DNA of 64,000 nt from Streptomyces sp. TBY4 (GTDB taxonomy: Bacteria > Actinomycetota > Actinomycetes > Streptomycetales > Streptomycetaceae). Positions within the stretch are counted from its first letter, which is position 1. Every line of letters starts with the position of its first letter. The notes beneath the pieces were generated by a model. That model was not told the DNA's origin. It did no database searches and saw nothing but the letters and a program-made list of their open reading frames with translations. Of the stretch, positions 58,414 through 64,000 are shown piece after piece. The stretch spans positions 620,001-684,000 of the forward strand of contig NZ_JANAVF010000002.1 in assembly GCF_024213195.1 (NCBI RefSeq). Reading direction: 5' to 3'. The position numbers were made by a program, and so were the translations under genes.

Positions 58414-58872
58414 ATGCCGAGCACCATCACCGTCCGCGAGGTCCGCGCGGCGGACTTCCCGCAGTGGCGCGCCCTGTACCGCGGCTACGCCGACTTCTAC
58501 CGGGTCGAGCAGACCGAGGAGGCCGCCGCCCGCGTGTGGGCGTGGGTGAACGACCCCGCCCACGAGGTGAACGCCCTCGTCGCCGAGGACGGGGACGGCC
58601 GCCTCATCGGCCTGGCCCACTACCGCCCGTTCGCCCGCCCCCTCTCCGCCACCACCGGCTGCTACCTGGACGACCTGTTCGTCGACCCCGCGCACCGCGG
58701 CTCCGGCGCCGCCGACCGCCTGCTCACGGCCCTGCGCGGGATCGCGGCCGAGCGCGGCTGGAGCGTGGTCCGCTGGATCACGGCCGACGACAACCACCGT
58801 GCCCGGGCCAAGTACGACCAGCTGGCCACCCGAACCATGTGGGTCACCTACGACATGGCACCGGGCAGCTGA
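58414..58872 (+). CDS. GNAT family N-acetyltransferase
   Basis: 152 aa, complete GNAT fold: N-terminal ITVREVRAADFPQWRALYRG, core strand GCYLDDLFVDPAHRGSGAADRLL with the acetyl-CoA pyrophosphate loop H-R-G-S-G-A, and the last strand ARAKYDQLATRTMWVTYDM. The acceptor is unknown. Such single-domain proteins often modify small amines or antibiotics. GAAAGT precedes the ATG. It converges on the lipase gene. Confidence 0.93.
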   Translation: MPSTITVREVRAADFPQWRALYRGYADFYRVEQTEEAAARVWAWVNDPAHEVNALVAEDGDGRLIGLAHYRPFARPLSATTGCYLDDLFVDPAHRGSGAADRLLTALRGIAAERGWSVVRWITADDNHRARAKYDQLATRTMWVTYDMAPGS

Positions 58873-58899
58873 ACGCACACCCTGCGCCGAGTCGCCCCC

Positions 58900-60153
58900 T
58901 CAGAACTGGCAGCTCGCCGCCGTAGGAGTGCCGGCGCGCCGGGCGTCCATCCAGGCGATCGCATCGTCCAGCGGACCGTCGCTGATGGTGTGCCCCTGGT
59001 CGGCGTAGTACGCGAACTCCAGCGGGACGCCCTTGTCGCACAGCTCCCGGGCGAGCGTCGCGTTGAGGTTGCTCAGTACGTCGTTCCCGCCCTGCGCCAG
59101 CAGCACCGGGACCTCGACCGCGACCTCGCCGGTGGCGTTGCGCTTGAGGGCGGCGTCGAGCGGCCCCAGATCGGCGCCGGCCCGCAGGACCTCCGAGGCG
59201 GGCGGGAGCTCGCCGTCGGCGGCCATGCACGGCTGCGTCCAGATGCGGTCCGCCGCGGCCAGGCCCGCCGGGGTGAGGAGTTCGGCGGGTCTGACCTTCG
59301 GGTCGGCCGCGGCGGCCCCGTTGATGAGCAGCAGCAGGACCCCGGTGTAGGCGGTGGCCGTCGCGTCCTGCGCGGCGAACAGGGCGGGCATCCACTCGAA
59401 CCCGACCGCCGGCGCGTTGGCGACCACGCCCTTCAGGTCGATCTCGGGGGCGTACGCGGCGGCGTGGTGCGCGCTCCACATCGCGGCGTGCCCGCCCTGC
59501 GATCCGCCGTAGACGAGGGTGGTCGTACCCGACGCCGGGTCGATCGTGCGGGCGGCGCGGATGATGTCGAGGGTGGCGTACGCGGCGGACTCGCCGCCCA
59601 GGTACGGGTGTCTGACGCCGGTCACCCCGAGGCCGATGTAGTCGGGCTGTACGACGGTGAACCCGCGCGCGAGCAGCTTGCCGACCGGACTCGTGTCCTG
59701 AAGCCCGGCGAAGGCCGGGATGCGGGACGGGGCGCACGCCGAACCGATGCCCATGGTGCCGTGGTCCACGGCGGCGACGGGCCGCCCGCCTGCGGGTGCG
59801 GGGCCGTCCGGCACGGTCACCAGCCCGCTGGCGGCCACCGGCCGGCCGTCGGTCCCGGTGCTCAGGTACATCACCAGGAAGGTGCGCGCCGGCTGCGTCA
59901 GCTCCGCCTCGGGCGGGGCGTAGGGGCGTTGGCGGATCACCGTACCGGGCTTGCCGGCGGGCAGCGGGCGCGGCGGGTCGTAGAACGCGTCGCCCTCGGG
60001 CACCGGCGACGCGGACGCGGCCGGTCCCTCCGCGCTCCGGTCGTCACCGCCGCCGCCCGTACAGCCCGGCAGCGCCAGTGCCGCGGCGATCACCCCGACG
60101 AGGGCCCGGCGGGACCACCTGCCGGGGCGGTGATGGCTCTGTCCGTGCCTCAA
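58900..60153 (-). CDS. Secretory lipase (LIP family) lipoprotein
   Basis: 417 aa with a Tat-like or basic N-terminus (RPGRWSRRALVGVIAAALAL) and lipobox LPGC, so it is probably anchored outside. The catalytic domain is the secretory-lipase alpha/beta hydrolase: oxyanion region AVDHGTMGIG, nucleophile Ser in YGGSQGGHAAMW (~219), Asp in VPVLLAQGGNDVLS and His in YYADQGHTISDG. Conserved Cys residues (SACAPS, QPCMAAD, CDKG, SCQF) could form disulfides. It would cleave ester bonds of lipids. The start is TTG with GAAGGGG eight bases upstream. Confidence 0.9.
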   Translation of the reverse strand: MRHGQSHHRPGRWSRRALVGVIAAALALPGCTGGGGDDRSAEGPAASASPVPEGDAFYDPPRPLPAGKPGTVIRQRPYAPPEAELTQPARTFLVMYLSTGTDGRPVAASGLVTVPDGPAPAGGRPVAAVDHGTMGIGSACAPSRIPAFAGLQDTSPVGKLLARGFTVVQPDYIGLGVTGVRHPYLGGESAAYATLDIIRAARTIDPASGTTTLVYGGSQGGHAAMWSAHHAAAYAPEIDLKGVVANAPAVGFEWMPALFAAQDATATAYTGVLLLLINGAAAADPKVRPAELLTPAGLAAADRIWTQPCMAADGELPPASEVLRAGADLGPLDAALKRNATGEVAVEVPVLLAQGGNDVLSNLNATLARELCDKGVPLEFAYYADQGHTISDGPLDDAIAWMDARRAGTPTAASCQF

Positions 60154-60167
60154 GGAGGAACCCCTTC

Positions 60168-60207
60168 GTCCGTCAGTCCGTCAGTCCGTGAGTCCGTCAG
60201 TCAGTCA
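60168..60207. repeat. 8-bp microsatellite GTCCGTCA upstream of the lipase gene
   Basis: Four copies of GTCCGTCA (third with one mismatch) followed by two GTCA half-units. It starts 15 bp upstream of the lipase start codon on its 5' side, so copy-number change could move or alter the promoter. Confidence 0.75.
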
Positions 60208-60404
60208 GGGCGCGCCGGGCGATCGCGTCGCGAAAGCTAGCCGAGTTCACCTGTGAGGTCCATGCCGCGCAGCCCGCGAACAAGCTGTCAACAACATCCT
60301 TTGGGCCGTTCGGAGGCAAGCCCGCGTCGGTCTGCGGCCGCCTCGGCCCGAGCCGCCAGAATCACCGATCGGCAAGGGGGGCCCGTACATCCCTGGAGGC
60401 GAAC

Positions 60405-62927
60405 GTGGTGCTCTCTCGACGCGGTCTTGTGAAAGGGGCTGCCGCCGGCGGCCTCCTGCTCGGGTTCCCGGGGCTCACCGTCCAGTACGAGGCCGTCGCG
60501 GCGCCCCCCTCCCGACCGCTGGTCGACGCGGTCGCCGATGCCTGCGCCCGCCTCGCGGGCCGCGGATGGCGCACGCTGCTGCTCACCGTGACCCGGGGCG
60601 CACTCGACATCGGCGCCACGGACCTGGCCGCCGAACTGGGCAAGCCGGTCCCCGAGCTGGACCGCTCGGTCCCCGGCTTCGAGGACTTCTCCCCGACCCT
60701 GCCCGCCCGCGGCATCGAGCCGGGGATCCCCGCCCGGAGCCTGCTCTACCACGCGTTCGCCTCGCCCCACGTGACCACGGACGGCCGGGGCCGGACCCTC
60801 GGCGCGTTCCCGGAGCTCGCCGAGATCGAAGCCGTCGAGAACTACGTCTACGGGGTGCGCCCGCCCTCGCTGGCCCGGCTCCGGGAGATCGCCGGGCAGA
60901 ACCCGCTCGGTGTGGTGGTGTTCGCCCTCGACTACCGCGATGCCACCGGCTCGGTGCACGGCCGCCACGCCGACCTCTGCTTCTCCCGGACCGGCATCAC
61001 CCGCATGGGCACCACGGGCCCGCACTACGACGCCCGGGCCCGCCAGTTCGCCGGGCAGGACCCGAAGCGCCCGTTCGTGTTCCGTACGGTGCCGCAGCGC
61101 TTCGCCCCGTACATCGCCATGCAGGTCACCGGGGCCGACAGCCGCACCTTCGGGCCCCGCTCCGTCGTCACCGGCGACGACGAGCGTGCCTTCTGGGTGC
61201 CGGTGCACAAACTGTTCCCCGGGCGGGAATGCGTGGAGGGCCTGGACCTCTCCCTCAGCCTCGGCTCGCACCTGGTCAACGAGAAGCTCAAGCGGATGCA
61301 CCTCTTCCTCCGGGAGCAGGGCTATCCCACCGAGTGGACCGGCAAGGACCTGGAGGAGTTCCCCTTCACGATCCGGGACGAGAAGATCGCCTCCCTGCTG
61401 CCGGCACGCAAGGGCGGGCACGGATCCGGAGTGCTCGCCCCGCGTCCCGGGCCGTTCGCGGACCGGGCCCGGTTCGAGGGGGAGTGGCTCGGCTTCAACG
61501 TGTCCGCGGACCTGGTGCAGGATCCGGGCATCCTGTACTTCTCCTCCGTCCAGCTGATCCCCGGCTCCCTCGAGACCGAGCCGACCTACCTGGAAGGGAC
61601 CGCCCCCGACAACGACCGGCGCTCCCCCGAGTACGTCAACATCCGCCACCGCCTGCACGCCGACGGACGGTTGGAGGACCTCAACCTCAACCCGGACATG
61701 GACACGATCATCCGGGAGGGAGGCTACCGGGCCCAGCACTGGGTGGACTTCGCCGGGGACGGCTTCGTCTCCGTCGACTGCCCGCAACTCGCCTCCGAGA
61801 TCGACACGTTCAAGCCCGCCTTCTGCAGCGTCGCACCACCCGACTTCTTCCCCCACGTCAACCAGCACGACCTCGCGGCGTGGTGGCGCACGGAGGTCCC
61901 CGAGGCGATCCGCGCCGCACTGTGGGCCGTACCGCCCCACCCGCTCTCGGAGTTCCGCTTCGCCGGCGACATCACCCTCCCCAAGGGCTTCGACATCTAC
62001 GACGACACCCTGACCGCCGTCCTCGGCCATCCGGCGCCCGGTGAGCCCCTCGCCCGTCCGCTGCCCGCGGGCGCGCGCGGCCGGTACACCGGTCTGCCGG
62101 ACGCGGCGGCCGGGGTCACGGACCCCGGGTGGGAAGTCAGCCAGGGCCTCGTCTACAACGAGCCCGGACTGCCGCTCCAGCGCTACATGCAGGCCTACAG
62201 CCTCGGCACCCCCTTCCTGGAGGACGCCAAACTCTGTGCGGCCCTGGGAAGTTACTGGCCCTCCGTGGCACCCGACGCGACCCGTACGTTCACTCCGCTC
62301 AAGGACGCCCCCGGCTTCCCCTATCCGTGGCCGACGATCGTCCCGCTGACCGACGCCGAGATCGGCATGGAGGAGACCGACGGGCTCGGCCGGCTGCCCT
62401 GGGACGGGATCCGCGGGCCGGAGGTCCGTACGGTGGGCGGCCGGCAGGTGGTCGCCTACCAGGACATCGACAGGGCCGACTACATCACCACCCAGGACCG
62501 GCTCACCGCCCACCTCACCGCACGCGTCGACCTCGCCGAGACCAAGTCCCGGGTCCTGGCCATGTCGGCGGTGTACTGGAGCCTGGGCATCCACGACCCC
62601 GAGTTCGTGACCCGGTTCGGAGACAAGGCCGTCATCGAGATCCTGAAGGCCAAATCGGCGTGGGCGGTGGTGTCCTTCACCGCGGTCGACGCCGACGACA
62701 CCGGACTCGCGGAGGCCCAGCGGGCCACCGGCAGCCGCCTCACCGGGACCCGCCGCTACCGGGTCCGCGTGTACCGGCCCGGAACCGAATCGCGGGACCC
62801 CGCCGACATCCAGAAGGTCCTGGTGGAGATCGAGGAGGACGTACTCGCCTTCACGGACGGCACGGCCGTGCTGCTGCGCAGGGGCGGAGGCCAGTGGACG
62901 CGCGACGCGACGATCCCCACCAGGTGA
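60405..62927 (+). CDS. Tat-exported 840-aa protein, possible quinone-cofactor oxidase (LodA/GoxA-like)
   Basis: The GTG start follows GGAGG. The N-terminus is a twin-arginine signal (LSRRGLVKGAAAGGLLLG, cut near VAAPP), so the 800-residue mature protein is folded before export. It has no recognisable short motif of a common hydrolase. A segment near 585-625 reads GLPLQRYMQAYSLGTPFLED then KLCAALGSYWPSVAPDATRTF, with a Cys and a Trp near one another, which recalls the cofactor region of LodA/GoxA-type enzymes that carry cysteine tryptophylquinone. The strongest clue is the overlapping (GTGA) downstream gene for a LodB/QhpG-like flavoprotein, the kind of partner that makes such a quinone. Assignment is a hypothesis; it could equally be an unknown exported structural or redox protein. 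Confidence 0.6.
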   Translation: MVLSRRGLVKGAAAGGLLLGFPGLTVQYEAVAAPPSRPLVDAVADACARLAGRGWRTLLLTVTRGALDIGATDLAAELGKPVPELDRSVPGFEDFSPTLPARGIEPGIPARSLLYHAFASPHVTTDGRGRTLGAFPELAEIEAVENYVYGVRPPSLARLREIAGQNPLGVVVFALDYRDATGSVHGRHADLCFSRTGITRMGTTGPHYDARARQFAGQDPKRPFVFRTVPQRFAPYIAMQVTGADSRTFGPRSVVTGDDERAFWVPVHKLFPGRECVEGLDLSLSLGSHLVNEKLKRMHLFLREQGYPTEWTGKDLEEFPFTIRDEKIASLLPARKGGHGSGVLAPRPGPFADRARFEGEWLGFNVSADLVQDPGILYFSSVQLIPGSLETEPTYLEGTAPDNDRRSPEYVNIRHRLHADGRLEDLNLNPDMDTIIREGGYRAQHWVDFAGDGFVSVDCPQLASEIDTFKPAFCSVAPPDFFPHVNQHDLAAWWRTEVPEAIRAALWAVPPHPLSEFRFAGDITLPKGFDIYDDTLTAVLGHPAPGEPLARPLPAGARGRYTGLPDAAAGVTDPGWEVSQGLVYNEPGLPLQRYMQAYSLGTPFLEDAKLCAALGSYWPSVAPDATRTFTPLKDAPGFPYPWPTIVPLTDAEIGMEETDGLGRLPWDGIRGPEVRTVGGRQVVAYQDIDRADYITTQDRLTAHLTARVDLAETKSRVLAMSAVYWSLGIHDPEFVTRFGDKAVIEILKAKSAWAVVSFTAVDADDTGLAEAQRATGSRLTGTRRYRVRVYRPGTESRDPADIQKVLVEIEEDVLAFTDGTAVLLRRGGGQWTRDATIPTR

Positions 62928-63976
62928 GGGCGGCCGCAGACCCGGCCGTCGACGTGCTCGTCGCCGGAGGGGGCCCCGCCGGCTGCGCCGCCGCGATCGT
63001 GTGCGCGGCGGGCGGGCTGCGGACCGTACTGGTCGAACGCGCCGACGGCCCGAGGGACCGGCCGGGCGAGGCGCTGCACCCAGGCGTGGAGTCCGTCCTC
63101 GCACGCCTGCTGCCGGACGGCTTCGCGTCGGTGGTGGGAGCCCGGCACGAGGGCATCGAGGTCGGCTGGGGCGGGGCGCCGCGCTTCGAGCCGTTCGGCG
63201 CCGACGCGGACGGGCCCTGGCGCGGCTTCCAGGTGGACCGGCGGCGCCTGGACGGGCTCCTGCTGGACCGGGCCCGGAACGCCGGGGCGGAGGTGCGGAT
63301 GTCCTGCCGCGTACTGGAGCCCCTGGTCGAGGGCGGCATCGTGACGGGCGCCCGCGTCAGGGGCCCGGGGCCGGGCACGGCGGTGATCCGCGCGCGGACC
63401 CTCATCGACGCGACCGGCAGCGCCCGCGCGGCCGGCCGCGTCCTCGGGCCCGCCCGCACCGACCGGGCCCGGTCACCGCGCCTGCTGATCCGCTACGGGT
63501 ACGCGGTGGGCGCCTGCCCGGTCCGTGACGCGGCGCCCGCGATCGTCGCGGACCACACCGGCTGGACCTGGACGGCCCGGGTGGGGGCCGCCCGGTACCA
63601 GTGGATGCGTCTCGACCTGGTCCCGGAGCAGCGGTCGCGCACCTGGCTGCCCGAGGAGTTCTCGGGCCTCACCCCCGAGGGTCCGGCACGGGCCGCCGAC
63701 GTGACCTGGCGGCTCTGCGGGGCCCCCGCGGGGCCGGGGTGGTTCGTGGTCGGCGACGCCGCCGCGCGGCTGGACCCGTCCTCCTCCCACGGCGTGCTGC
63801 GGGCCCTGCTGTCCGGCTGGACGGCGGGCAGCCTCACGGCGGCCGTGACGGACGGCGCGCTCGACCCGCACCGGGCCGCGGCCACGTACCGCCAGTGGCT
63901 GCACGAGGGTGCCGAGCGCGACATCCACCACCTGGCCGGTACGTACGCGAGGCTCGGAGCGCGGGGCTTCGGCTGA
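62924..63976 (+). CDS. FAD-dependent flavoprotein, LodB/QhpG-like putative maturase
   Basis: 350 aa; the GTG start overlaps the stop of the preceding gene. FAD site VDVLVAGGGPAGCAAAIVCA (~8-27) and the ribose-binding ERADGPRDRPGEALHPG, which is close to the PGE-x-L-x-P segment of LodB and tryptophan-halogenase-like monooxygenases; second FAD motif VVGDAAARLDPSSSHGV (~270-287). The size and the lack of the halogenase WxWxIP signature fit the small flavoproteins that hydroxylate Trp in CTQ-containing proteins. It would act in the cytosol on its neighbour before Tat export. The gene runs to 24 bp from the window edge. Confidence 0.85.
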   Translation: MRAAADPAVDVLVAGGGPAGCAAAIVCAAGGLRTVLVERADGPRDRPGEALHPGVESVLARLLPDGFASVVGARHEGIEVGWGGAPRFEPFGADADGPWRGFQVDRRRLDGLLLDRARNAGAEVRMSCRVLEPLVEGGIVTGARVRGPGPGTAVIRARTLIDATGSARAAGRVLGPARTDRARSPRLLIRYGYAVGACPVRDAAPAIVADHTGWTWTARVGAARYQWMRLDLVPEQRSRTWLPEEFSGLTPEGPARAADVTWRLCGAPAGPGWFVVGDAAARLDPSSSHGVLRALLSGWTAGSLTAAVTDGALDPHRAAATYRQWLHEGAERDIHHLAGTYARLGARGFG

Positions 63977-64000
63977 CGGGGCGGCCGCCGCAGATCCGGC

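Overview
The window is high-GC actinobacterial DNA and looks like a Streptomyces or close streptomycete chromosome arm. Reasons are the near-exclusive G/C third positions, GTG/TTG starts, ATGA/GTGA translational coupling, CBM2-bearing secreted polysaccharidases with Pro-Thr linkers, sugar ABC transporters without their own ATPase, PAS/GAF/PP2C regulators, an Rpf-type transglycosylase and a modular NRPS locus. I saw no tRNA, rRNA, CRISPR array, transposase or integrase.

Region 1 (1-9721): the end of a GH38 alpha-mannosidase gene, then a DeoR regulator divergent from a tight operon: MFS transporter, two different FGGY sugar kinases, histidine phosphatase, D-2-hydroxyacid dehydrogenase, and a Form II RuBisCO with every catalytic residue present. 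A strong hairpin closes it. No phosphoribulokinase is present. This suggests that an imported pentose or pentulose is converted to a 1,5-bisphosphate by sugar kinases and fed to RuBisCO. It is the most unusual system in the window.

Region 2 (9746-23461): plant cell-wall use. A CBM-GH5 cellulase lies divergent from two secreted right-handed beta-helix proteins that carry CBM2 at opposite ends. An IclR regulator lies divergent from a coupled operon of binding protein, two permeases, a KDG-dehydratase-type enzyme, a glucarate-dehydratase-type enolase, an unknown protein and a uronate dehydrogenase. This is the core of oxidative hexuronate catabolism. A TCCACATATGTGGA-type operator in front of both the first beta-helix gene and the ABC operon ties secreted enzymes and uptake to one regulator.

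Region 3 (23541-31945): unlinked housekeeping or stress genes: a coiled-coil membrane protein, DUF2252 kinase-like protein, K+ channel, Rpf-like protein, YbaK deacylase, two small secreted proteins and a PAS-PAS-GAF-PP2C phosphatase.

Region 4 (31950-51547): a STAND NTPase with TPR-like tail, divergent from a 44-residue cationic peptide gene across a region rich in GTTCAG half-sites. Next come four NRPS genes read leftwards: C-A-PCP; C-A-PCP-TE fused to a complete MFS exporter; C-A-PCP; and A-PCP-C, whose only plausible start codon is ATC. The thioesterase has Cys in place of Ser. By-eye pocket readings suggest a Gly/Ala-like residue, Asp and a basic diamino acid, plus one acid activated by a ligase-like domain.

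Region 5 (51548-64000): an NAD+-dependent DNA ligase; a lipoprotein polysaccharide deacetylase and a GT4 glycosyltransferase flanking a two-component system and sharing a spaced promoter motif; a GNAT protein; a secretory lipase; and a Tat-exported 840-aa protein coupled to a LodB/QhpG-like flavoprotein, possibly a quinone-cofactor enzyme with its maturase.
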